Shown: positions 17,684 through 24,742 of the stretch, one piece after another
Layout of the letters: the number at the start of each line of letters is the position of its first letter
Numbering within the stretch: the stretch's first letter is position 1
From: CAG-492 sp045643465
GTDB lineage: Bacteria > Bacillota > Clostridia > TANB77 > CAG-508
Direction: 5' to 3'
NCBI GenBank assembly: GCA_045643465.1
Contig: JAZUKV010000033.1
Location: 91,739 to 155,738, forward strand
DNA: 64,000 bases
Made by a program: the position numbers and the translations under genes
Notes under the pieces: model-generated
The model's input: only the letters and a program-made list of their open reading frames with translations
Databases searched by the model: none
What the model was told of the DNA's origin: nothing

Positions 17684-17944
17684 TTATCTTTTTAATCTTG
17701 TAAATATTGCTATTGCTAATAAAATTAGTACAACTCCAACAGCGATTAATATAATATTAATTATATTAGTAACTGAAAGCAGTTCATTTGCTGAAGATGT
17801 TGTAGTGCTAACAGTTGTTGTAATTTGACCAGTTGATTGAGTTGAATTTACTGAATTTGTATCTGCATAAACTAAATTGCAAGTTGAAAATAATGCAATT
17901 ATAAAAATAATAATTGTTAAAATTATTTTTGTAACTTTTTTCAT
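17684..17944 (-). CDS. Small exported protein with C-terminal membrane anchor
   Basis: 86 residues. Signal peptide at the N-terminus (MKKVTKIILTIIIFIIALF, cleavage around VYADT), a Ser/Thr/Gln-rich stretch of about 30 residues (TQSTGQITTTVSTTTSS), then a transmembrane helix and a basic RLKR end. I chose ATG 17944, which has GGAGG at a proper distance; an upstream in-frame ATG at 17968 has none. Similar layout to the neighbour at 17122: signal, short extracellular part, tail anchor. Function unknown; the Thr/Ser part could be an O-glycosylated or flexible spacer (inference). Confidence 0.7.
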   Translation of the reverse strand: MKKVTKIILTIIIFIIALFSTCNLVYADTNSVNSTQSTGQITTTVSTTTSSANELLSVTNIINIILIAVGVVLILLAIAIFTRLKR

Positions 17945-18040
17945 AAGTATACCTCCAAATATTTCCAATATGATATTATAATAACATAAATTATATAAAA
18001 AAGTCTATAAAAAAAACAAAAATAATTAATAATATAAATA

Positions 18041-18069
18041 TTGACAAAAATTTCTGATTATGATAATAT
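18041..18069 (+). promoter_or_regulatory. Promoter of rdgB
   Basis: TTGACA at 18041-18046, 17-base spacer, TAATAT at 18064-18069. Confidence 0.8.
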
Positions 18070-18096
18070 ACGAACAAAAGTTCAAAGGAGAGAATT

Positions 18097-18684
18097 ATGA
18101 ATAGAATTATATTAGCAAGCAATAACAAAAATAAATTAAGAGAGATGAAAGAAAAATTAGGTGAATATGGAATAGAAGTAATTTCTCAAGCAGAAGCGGG
18201 AATAAATATAGAAGTAGAAGAAACAGGAACAACATTTAAAGAAAATGCAATATTAAAAGCAACAGAAATATATAATAGATTAAAAATGCCAGTAATAGCT
18301 GATGATAGTGGGTTAGAGGTAGATGCATTAGATGGAAGACCTGGAGTATATTCAGCAAGATTTTGTGGACCAAATGCAACATCAGAAGACAAGTATAATA
18401 AAATTTTAGATCTAATGAAAAATATTCAAGAAGAAAAAAGAACTGCAAGATTTAAATGTGCAATTTGTTATATAGATGAAAATGGAGATACACATATTTT
18501 TGAAAAAGCATGTGAAGGGAAAATAGCAAAAGAGCCACATGGAACTGATGGTTTTGGATATGATCCAATATTTTTGGTTGGGAATAAAACTTTTGCTGAA
18601 ATGTCAGGAGAAGAAAAAAATAAGATAAGTCATAGAGGTTTAGCTGTAAATGCATTAATGGAATATATAAGCAAAAAGCAATAA
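18097..18684 (+). CDS. rdgB: XTP/dITP diphosphatase (RdgB/HAM1 family)
   Basis: 195 residues. Motifs of the family are all visible: ILASNNKNKLREM at the N-terminus, VIADDSGLEVDALDGRPGVYSARF in the middle, and TDGFGYDPIF plus SHRGLAVNALM at the C-terminus. The enzyme hydrolyses XTP, ITP and dITP to monophosphates to keep deaminated purines out of DNA and RNA. It is followed after 20 bases by a RusA-type resolvase, probably in one transcript. ATG 18097 has AAAGGAGAG upstream. Confidence 0.96.
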   Translation: MNRIILASNNKNKLREMKEKLGEYGIEVISQAEAGINIEVEETGTTFKENAILKATEIYNRLKMPVIADDSGLEVDALDGRPGVYSARFCGPNATSEDKYNKILDLMKNIQEEKRTARFKCAICYIDENGDTHIFEKACEGKIAKEPHGTDGFGYDPIFLVGNKTFAEMSGEEKNKISHRGLAVNALMEYISKKQ

Positions 18685-18704
18685 TATAGAGAGGAATTAT
18701 ACAA

Positions 18705-19115
18705 ATGATATATGAATTTGAAGTACCAGGTAAAATAGTCGGAAAAGGAAGACCAAGATTAAATGGATATACAGGGGCAGTATATACACCAACAAGAACG
18801 AAAGATTATGAAGATTTAATAAAGCAATATTTTTTATTAAAGTATCCGAGATTTAGCTCTTTTGAAGGAAGAGCTAAAGTAGAAATTACAGCCTATTTTG
18901 AAATACCAAAATCTACTAAAAAAGCAGATAAAGAGCTTATGCTAGACAATATGATTAATCCAACTAAAAAACCAGATATAGATAACATTGTAAAAGTAAT
19001 ATTAGATGCTATGAATGGTATAGCATTTAAGGATGATACACAAATCACAAAATTATATGTAGAGAAACTTTATGGAGAAGAAGAAAAAATAAACGTAAAA
19101 ATAAGTGAATATTAA
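18705..19115 (+). CDS. RusA-family Holliday junction endodeoxyribonuclease
   Basis: 136 residues. The basic start with GKGRPRLNGYTGAVYTPTRT and the KKPDIDNIVKVILDAMNGIAFKDDTQI region with its conserved Asp residues define RusA-like resolvases (Asp residues in DIDN and DD coordinate the metal). RusA resolves Holliday junctions and is normally carried by prophages, yet no phage gene flanks it here. It is preceded closely by rdgB and followed by a shared terminator. ATG 18705 has a GAGAGG site. Confidence 0.88.
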   Translation: MIYEFEVPGKIVGKGRPRLNGYTGAVYTPTRTKDYEDLIKQYFLLKYPRFSSFEGRAKVEITAYFEIPKSTKKADKELMLDNMINPTKKPDIDNIVKVILDAMNGIAFKDDTQITKLYVEKLYGEEEKINVKISEY

Positions 19116-19130
19116 AATGAACTAAAACGA

Positions 19131-19183
19131 AAAAAATAGACTAAAGTATTGCATTAAATACCATACATATTAGTCTATTTTTT
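19131..19183. terminator. Bidirectional terminator between the RusA and YtaF-like genes
   Basis: AAAAAATAGACTAA (19131-19144) pairs perfectly with TTAGTCTATTTTTT (19170-19183). Confidence 0.85.
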
Positions 19184-19732
19184 TTATATACTGATTAATT
19201 TTAGTATACCAATTATAGTTATAGTTATTCCAGATAACAATGACCATACTATATCTGGAAAAAATTCAAGTTTACTAATCTTTTTTCCTAAAAAATTGCC
19301 AAATAACAAAAGTACTAAGTGAAATCCACTAATAAAAATTGGAAAATAATTATTACTTATGCCTGCAATAATTCCACCTATTATAACACCAAAACTATCA
19401 ATAGAAAGTGCTAATCCCAAAAGAATAGCATCTTTATTATTAACATTTCCAGGAACCTTTTCTTTCTTTTTTTGCCTAAAAGCTTGAATTATAATGAAAA
19501 TCCCAATACATACAATAAAAAAGCTACCAATAAAATTAGCTACAGATTCCTGTAAATAATTTTTTATAATATTACCTGCAATCAAAGAGAGTGTTGCAGT
19601 TGATGAAAAGATTAAAACTAAAATAATATAAGCTGATTTCGATATTTTTGTATTTTTTAATCCATAAGTAATGCCAAGTCCTAAAGCATCTATGCTAGAC
19701 GATAGAGCTAATAATATTGTACTAAAAAACAT
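19184..19732 (-). CDS. YtaF/MntP-like membrane protein
   Basis: 182 residues with about six transmembrane helices. Two internally related halves carry the motifs LALSSSIDALGLGITYG (residues 7-23) and LGLALSIDSFGVIIGG (in the second half), as in the MntP/YtaF (DUF204) family of putative cation exporters. The 'GLGITYG' form and the following KISKSAYI fit YtaF, a sporulation membrane protein in Bacillus, slightly better than the manganese exporter MntP. Start ATG 19732 is chosen because GAGGTGTTG precedes it; an upstream ATG at 19768 has no ribosome site. Confidence 0.75.
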   Translation of the reverse strand: MFFSTILLALSSSIDALGLGITYGLKNTKISKSAYIILVLIFSSTATLSLIAGNIIKNYLQESVANFIGSFFIVCIGIFIIIQAFRQKKKEKVPGNVNNKDAILLGLALSIDSFGVIIGGIIAGISNNYFPIFISGFHLVLLLFGNFLGKKISKLEFFPDIVWSLLSGITITIIGILKLISI

Positions 19733-19749
19733 ATTCAACACCTCATGAT

Positions 19750-19778
19750 ATAATATGCAATATGTCAAAAAACGACAA
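19750..19778 (-). promoter_or_regulatory. Possible minus-strand promoter of the YtaF-like gene
   Basis: On the minus strand TTGTCG (19778-19773), 17-base spacer, TATTAT (19755-19750). The -35 overlaps one arm of a 10-base inverted repeat, AAAACGACAA (19769-19778) and TTGTCGTTTT (19802-19811). Confidence 0.45.
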
Positions 19779-19894
19779 AAGAATTTCTATTTTTATTATA
19801 ATTGTCGTTTTGGGGAATTTAAAAAATATCATAAAATTAGTTATTGGTAATATAATTTATATAATGGGATAGAAAAATTTTAGGAGGAGAGTAA

Positions 19895-20173
19895 TTGAAA
19901 AAATTAACAATTATTATAATTTCTATTTGTACAGTCATGGGAATATATACATTTGCAAAAAGTAACAGATATTACATAAAAAATGATTATTATATAGATG
20001 GACAAGCTATAATAGATGATTATTCAAAAATACATGAATGTTTTAAAATCAAATTTATTAAGCGAAACAATATACCTAAGAATATTTTTGAGAAAGTAGT
20101 TATATGGCAAATATTATTTTTTATTATGTGCTTAAAATTAAAAAATATAAAGTCACTGTTAATGGAATCCTAA
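19895..20173 (+). CDS. Small unknown protein, possibly truncated by a frameshift
   Basis: 92 residues from a TTG start at 19895 that has an excellent TTAGGAGGAG site. The N-terminus looks like a signal anchor (MKKLTIIIISICTVMGIYTF). The end, after about residue 67, is an abrupt hydrophobic Leu/Ile/Lys tail without clear meaning, and the +1 frame over the same bases continues to 20214 with a more natural Lys/Tyr-rich sequence (KYKVTVNGILKYNRNIP). I suspect a shift near 20100. No family recognised. The next gene, a class A PBP, starts 87 bases downstream. Confidence 0.5.
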   Translation: MKKLTIIIISICTVMGIYTFAKSNRYYIKNDYYIDGQAIIDDYSKIHECFKIKFIKRNNIPKNIFEKVVIWQILFFIMCLKLKNIKSLLMES

Positions 20174-20259
20174 AATATAACAGAAATATTCCAAATATTG
20201 CAAAAAAGTACGTATAATGATAAAATAATTCCAGAAAAAAATATAGAAGGTGTATATTA

Positions 20260-22743
20260 TTGAGAAAAGAAAATAAAAATCGAAATACTAAAACAGATAA
20301 TAAAAAAACAATTATTTATAAAAGTAGACATGATGACAATAAAAATAATCCAGATACAAAGCGTAAAAATAAAAAAAGAAATACAGAAGAGAAGTCAAAG
20401 AAAAAAATGTCGCCAGCAAGAAAACGTTTTATAAAAAAATGTAATACAATATTTGTTATTCTATATGCAATATTTAGTATATATGTGATATTTGATTATT
20501 TAAAATGGCATAGTATGATAGAGCCAATGATGAAAAACCAAAGCTCTATAATAGTTGACCAAAATGGTAATACTGTAGAAATATTAGGAAAAAATCGAAA
20601 TCATTCTAATATTTCTATAAATGAAATACCAGAAAATTTAAAAAATGCATATATAGATATAGAAGATGAAAGATTCTATTCACATAGAGGAGTTGATGTA
20701 AAAAGAACTGGAGCAGCAATAGTTTCATATATAGTACATTTTGGGAAGTCATCATTTGGTGGCAGTACAATTACGCAACAATTGGTTAAAAATTTAACAG
20801 GCAATGATGATAATTCTATAACAAGAAAGATGCTAGAGTGGGTAAGAGCAGGCGAATTAGAATCATTTGCTTCAAAAGACGAGATATTGGAATCATATTT
20901 TAATATTATATATGTTGCTCCAAATACATATGGAGTTGAAGCAGGAGCTAAATATTATTTTGATAAAAGTGTTTCTGAATTAGATTTGGCAGAATGTGCA
21001 TTTTTAGCAGGACTTAATAATTCTCCAAATTCATATAATCCATTTAATGGAAAGGACAATGCTGATAAAATAAAGAAAAGAGCAAATACAGTTTTAGGTA
21101 AAATGTTATCAATGAAGCATATTTCACAAGAAGATTACAATAAAGCTATTGATGAAGTTAATCAAGGATTGAATTTTAAGAATGGAAGTAATGATGCAGA
21201 TGATGGAATTTATTCATACCATACAGATGCAATGATTTCAGAAGTAATATCAGAAATTTCAGAGAAGAAACATATAGATACTAGGTTTGCAACAAATTAT
21301 ATTAATATGTCAGGATTAAAGATTTATAGCACAGTAGATGCAAATGTTCAAGATAAGCTAGAAAAAGAATATAATAACAATAAATATGTAATAACTTCAT
21401 CTTCAACAGGAAATAAAGCTCAGTCTGCTATGGTAATAATAAATCATGAAAATGGACAAGTGGTTGGTTGTGTAGGTGGTTTAGGTGAAAAAACAATATC
21501 AAGAGGGTTTAACAGAGCTACACAGGCATATAGGCAAACTGGGTCTGCGAGTAAGCCAATAGCAGTACTGGCACCAGGTTTGAATGAAAAAAAATTTACA
21601 ACGGCAACAATATATAATGATGAACCAACAACATTTTATAAAGGAACAGAAAATGAATATTCTCCCACAAATAATGACAATTATATAGGTGAAATAACAG
21701 TTAGAAGAGCAGTTGAATCATCGCAGAATATTCCATTTGTAAAGATGATGGAACAAGTAACTCCAAAAACTTCAGTAAAATACATGAAAAAGATGGGAAT
21801 AACGTCATTAACAGAAAAGGATGAATCATTAATGTTGGCTCTAGGTGGATTAGAAAAAGGAATAACACCTCTAGAGATGGCTGGGGCATACGCAACTATT
21901 GCTAATAATGGAACATATATAGAGCCAACTTTTTATACTAAAGTAGAAAATGAAAAAGGGAAAACAATTTTAAAAACAAAACAGAAGAAGACTAAAGTAT
22001 TTTCTTCTGAGGTTGCATATATATTAAAACAATTGCTAAAGCAGCCAGTAGAAGGAGATAATGGAACTGCTAAAGGTTGTAAAATAGAAGGATTTGATGT
22101 GGCAGCCAAAACAGGTACAACGAATAAAAACTATGATAAATGGTTATGTGGATTTACTACATATTATACAGCAGTTACATGGTATGGATATGATGATAAT
22201 GAGTCAATAGAATTTAAAGGAAAAAGTCCAGCAGTAACAATATGGTCAGCAGTTATGAAAAATGTTCATTCAAATTTACCAAAAAGTAAATTTGAAGAGA
22301 ATACCAAAGTGAAACAAGCTACAATTTGTGCTAAAACTGGAAAAACGGCTACAAATAAATGTGCAAATACATATACAGAATATTTTTTGACAGGTACAGT
22401 TCCAGAGCAATGCACAACATGTATAGGGCATAACAATACAAAATCAAATAATAGTAATGTAGTAGTAAATAATACTAATACAACAAATACATCTAAAGAA
22501 AATAAAATTTCAGAGAATCGAATTAATAATATTGAAAAAAATGAAATTAACCAAAATACAATAAATGATGTGAATGATGTGGTAGATAAGAATAATACTT
22601 CAGGAAAGAAAAATAAACAAAATGAAATAGACAATAATAGAATTGAACAAAATGAAATAGACATTGATGATTATTATTATAATAATTATTATTATGATTA
22701 TAATGATGATGATTATTATGATTATGAAGATTATGGTCCATAA
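20260..22743 (+). CDS. Class A penicillin-binding protein (GT51 plus transpeptidase)
   Basis: 827 residues. A long basic cytoplasmic head (residues 1-58) precedes one transmembrane helix (59-80). The glycosyltransferase domain shows EDERFYSHRGVDVKRT (catalytic Glu about 134) and GGSTITQQLVKN. The transpeptidase shows SxxK in TGSASKPIAVL (about 428), S-x-N in SSQNIPF, and KTG in AAKTGTTNKNYDKW (about 616). A Cys-containing TICAKTGKTATNKCANT stretch and a long Asn-rich tail follow, ending in a D/Y-only repeat. It polymerises and crosslinks peptidoglycan at the cell surface. Start is TTG 20260 with GAAGGTG upstream; the basic sequence continues from there, so I keep it. Confidence 0.95.
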   Translation: MRKENKNRNTKTDNKKTIIYKSRHDDNKNNPDTKRKNKKRNTEEKSKKKMSPARKRFIKKCNTIFVILYAIFSIYVIFDYLKWHSMIEPMMKNQSSIIVDQNGNTVEILGKNRNHSNISINEIPENLKNAYIDIEDERFYSHRGVDVKRTGAAIVSYIVHFGKSSFGGSTITQQLVKNLTGNDDNSITRKMLEWVRAGELESFASKDEILESYFNIIYVAPNTYGVEAGAKYYFDKSVSELDLAECAFLAGLNNSPNSYNPFNGKDNADKIKKRANTVLGKMLSMKHISQEDYNKAIDEVNQGLNFKNGSNDADDGIYSYHTDAMISEVISEISEKKHIDTRFATNYINMSGLKIYSTVDANVQDKLEKEYNNNKYVITSSSTGNKAQSAMVIINHENGQVVGCVGGLGEKTISRGFNRATQAYRQTGSASKPIAVLAPGLNEKKFTTATIYNDEPTTFYKGTENEYSPTNNDNYIGEITVRRAVESSQNIPFVKMMEQVTPKTSVKYMKKMGITSLTEKDESLMLALGGLEKGITPLEMAGAYATIANNGTYIEPTFYTKVENEKGKTILKTKQKKTKVFSSEVAYILKQLLKQPVEGDNGTAKGCKIEGFDVAAKTGTTNKNYDKWLCGFTTYYTAVTWYGYDDNESIEFKGKSPAVTIWSAVMKNVHSNLPKSKFEENTKVKQATICAKTGKTATNKCANTYTEYFLTGTVPEQCTTCIGHNNTKSNNSNVVVNNTNTTNTSKENKISENRINNIEKNEINQNTINDVNDVVDKNNTSGKKNKQNEIDNNRIEQNEIDIDDYYYNNYYYDYNDDDYYDYEDYGP

Positions 22744-22750
22744 TAAATTA

Positions 22751-22787
22751 AAATTCAACTAATCAAAAAGATTAGTTGAATTTTTTT
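22751..22787. terminator. Bidirectional terminator between the PBP and patatin genes
   Basis: AATTCAACTAATC pairs with GATTAGTTGAATT with an AAAAA loop and a T-tract to 22787. It covers the last codons of the patatin gene on the minus strand. Confidence 0.85.
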
Positions 22788-23622
22788 GCAAAAAAGAAGA
22801 CATAGACGAGTAGCCAACTTTATATAAAAAATCAATTTTATTAATATCTAATAATGTGGTATCTTTAGTATTTATTTTCAAGATGTAATCAGATCCAGAT
22901 TGCTCATATAATGATAATTCATTTGACAGCATATTTATAGATTTAGTAATAATTTCAAATATATCCAAATAAGAATCTGGTTCAGCAGTTTTTTCAAATA
23001 TTATACTGATAACTTTATCGGCTCCCATATTTTTTGTTTCTTGCCAAGGAATATTAGCTCTAAGTCCGCCATCTACAAGAATAGCGTTTTTATAATTGAC
23101 AGGGGAATATATTCCAGGAAAACAACAGCTTGCTTTAACAGCTTTTGAAATTGAAATAGAATTATCATATATGTAATTATCAGTATATTTACTTCTAGGT
23201 TTTTTAGAGGTAAATATATATGCATTTCCATTTTGAATATCTACACTAGGAATAGATAAAGGAAAATCAATTTCGTTTATGAAACAAACACCTTTACTAG
23301 AGCATGCTTGAAACATTATTTTTTCAAGTTTATTGCCATCATTTAATCCTTGAATAGTAATTTTATGTTTAAAAATTAATCCACTAATAAGTTTAAATAT
23401 ATTTTTTAGACTAATGTGAGTTATTTCTTTAGCGTATTTTACAAAAAAATCATATATTTCGTTAGGTGTATATCCTATAGCATATAAAGTAGCGACTATG
23501 CTTCCAGAAGAAGTTCCTGAAATGCAATCTATAGAGATGTTATTATCTTCTAATGCTTGCAAAGCTCCGATATGGGCGACACCTTTTATACCACCACCTG
23601 ATAAACATAAACCAATACTCAA
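22759..23622 (-). CDS. Patatin-like phospholipase
   Basis: About 287 residues, RssA/NTE type. Visible: oxyanion hole GLCLSGGGIKGVAHIGAL at the start, nucleophile motif GTSSGS (Ser about residue 40), and the catalytic Asp in LVDGGLRANIPW (about 185). These hydrolyse acyl esters of lipids; physiological substrate unknown. The start is probably TTG at 23622, with GGGAAG 8 bases before it; a GTG at 23631 is too close to that site. It converges on the PBP gene and stands alone. Confidence 0.9.
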   Translation of the reverse strand: MSIGLCLSGGGIKGVAHIGALQALEDNNISIDCISGTSSGSIVATLYAIGYTPNEIYDFFVKYAKEITHISLKNIFKLISGLIFKHKITIQGLNDGNKLEKIMFQACSSKGVCFINEIDFPLSIPSVDIQNGNAYIFTSKKPRSKYTDNYIYDNSISISKAVKASCCFPGIYSPVNYKNAILVDGGLRANIPWQETKNMGADKVISIIFEKTAEPDSYLDIFEIITKSINMLSNELSLYEQSGSDYILKINTKDTTLLDINKIDFLYKVGYSSMSSFLQKNSTNLFD

Positions 23623-23665
23623 TATAATCACTTCCCATGATAGTATATTAAAATAAAAAAAATAG

Positions 23666-23695
23666 TTGATAGAAATTTTATAAAAAAACTATAAT
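23666..23695 (+). promoter_or_regulatory. Promoter of the 23726 small gene
   Basis: TTGATA at 23666-23671, 18-base spacer, TATAAT at 23690-23695, 31 bases upstream of the ATG. Confidence 0.6.
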
Positions 23696-23725
23696 TGAGA
23701 ATACTATATTAAAGAGGTGAAAATA

Positions 23726-23890
23726 ATGGAAGAAAAAAATGATAACAAAAATAAAAATCCATTTAAGGATGATGCAACTGAGTGTGGAGAATTTATATGT
23801 TCATATTTTTCGTGGTTAACACTAGATCAACAGAAAAAGAAAGCTGAAGAGCTAAATAAAATGACTAAATCGGATACAAATAATGGCTAA
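23726..23890 (+). CDS. Small acidic/basic 54-residue protein, unknown
   Basis: 54 residues starting at ATG 23726 with AAAGAGGTG upstream. Charged N-terminus (EEKNDNKNKNPFKDD), a central Cys pair in ATECGEFICSYFSWLTL, and a Lys/Glu helical end (DQQKKKAEELNKM). The preserved frame, ribosome site, promoter and downstream hairpin argue that it is expressed. The two cysteines and neighbouring peroxiredoxin hint at a redox or metal role, but this is only inference. No family recognised. Confidence 0.6.
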   Translation: MEEKNDNKNKNPFKDDATECGEFICSYFSWLTLDQQKKKAEELNKMTKSDTNNG

Positions 23891-23914
23891 TGGTATGTAG
23901 CAAAACAGTGATTT

Positions 23915-23954
23915 CAATCATACAATAAATAAAAGTATGATTGGAGGTTTTTTT
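23915..23954 (+). promoter_or_regulatory. Hairpin and T-run overlapping the peroxiredoxin ribosome site
   Basis: CAATCATAC (23915-23923) pairs perfectly with GTATGATTG (23935-23943). It is followed by GAGG and seven Ts that end immediately before the ATG at 23955. It can act as terminator/attenuator for the small gene and may hide the ribosome site of the peroxiredoxin. Confidence 0.55.
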
Positions 23955-24656
23955 ATGGATTATGAAGTTATGATGAACGGAAATGTAAAAATAGGGCAAG
24001 TAGCCCCTGATTTTGAAGCAATTACTACATTTGGAAATATGAAATTAACTGATTATAAAGGAAAATGGTTAGTATTATTTTCACATCCAGGTGATTTTAC
24101 TCCGGTATGTACTACAGAGATGATAGCATTTTCTAAAGCATATACATATTTTAAAAATTTAAATACTGAGTTATTAGGACTAAGCATTGATAGTAATAGC
24201 TCTCATTTAGCATGGGCTTTTGATATATATTGTAAAACTGGAGTAAAAATACCATTTCCAATAATAGCAGATAGAAGCGGAGAAATTTCAAGAAAATATG
24301 GAATGATATCAACAAGCGTAAGTAATACAGAAACTGTAAGAAATGTATATGTAATAGATCCAAATGGAATAATAAGATTAATACTAATATATCCATTAAA
24401 TGTAGGAAGATTTATACCAGAAATATTAAGAGCAATAACAGCATTACAGATAGCAGATACTGAAAAGGGGGCAATTCCAGCAAATTGGGTACCATGTAAG
24501 CCAATAATAAAACTTTCGCCTACTACAATAGAAGAGCAAGAAAAAAGAATAATGGAATTAGAAAGTAGTAAAAATGGAATGAGCTGGTATTTAACTTTTA
24601 AAAAGGCTGAAAATTGCAATGAAAAATGTATTGATGATAAGCAAAATAAGAAATAA
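23955..24656 (+). CDS. Peroxiredoxin (AhpC/Prx6-like)
   Basis: 233 residues. Thioredoxin-fold peroxidase with the catalytic block HPGDFTPVCTTEMIAF (peroxidatic Cys about residue 51) and LLGLSIDSNSSHLAWAF, matching the long Prx6 / archaeal-type class. No resolving Cys at the usual 2-Cys place, but a Cys in NWVPCKP and two in the C-terminal ENCNEKC tail could serve. It reduces peroxides in the cytosol. Start ATG 23955 has GGAGG before it; the upstream ATG at 23937 lies inside the hairpin. It defends an anaerobe against oxygen; no reductase gene is near. Confidence 0.93.
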   Translation: MDYEVMMNGNVKIGQVAPDFEAITTFGNMKLTDYKGKWLVLFSHPGDFTPVCTTEMIAFSKAYTYFKNLNTELLGLSIDSNSSHLAWAFDIYCKTGVKIPFPIIADRSGEISRKYGMISTSVSNTETVRNVYVIDPNGIIRLILIYPLNVGRFIPEILRAITALQIADTEKGAIPANWVPCKPIIKLSPTTIEEQEKRIMELESSKNGMSWYLTFKKAENCNEKCIDDKQNKK

Positions 24657-24689
24657 AAAAATGCAAAATTTCACTAATAAAAAAATATA

Positions 24690-24718
24690 TTGACGAAATT
24701 ACTTCTAAAATATATAAT
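24690..24718 (+). promoter_or_regulatory. Promoter of glmM
   Basis: TTGACG at 24690-24695, 17-base spacer, TATAAT at 24713-24718. Confidence 0.75.
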
Positions 24719-24742
24719 ACGGATATTATAGGAGGTATATGT

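Noticed and set aside
18705..19115. RusA as evidence of a prophage
   Set aside because: Flanking genes are chromosomal housekeeping genes; no integrase, capsid, tail or lysis gene nearby.
22266..22664. Open frame antisense to the end of the first PBP
   Set aside because: It is a by-product of Asn/Thr-rich codons; the protein is Phe/Leu/Ser repeats without ribosome site.
22676..22735. Short tandem GAT/TAT repeats taken for a CRISPR or mobile repeat
   Set aside because: They are in-frame codons for the Asp/Tyr tail of the PBP; no spacers.
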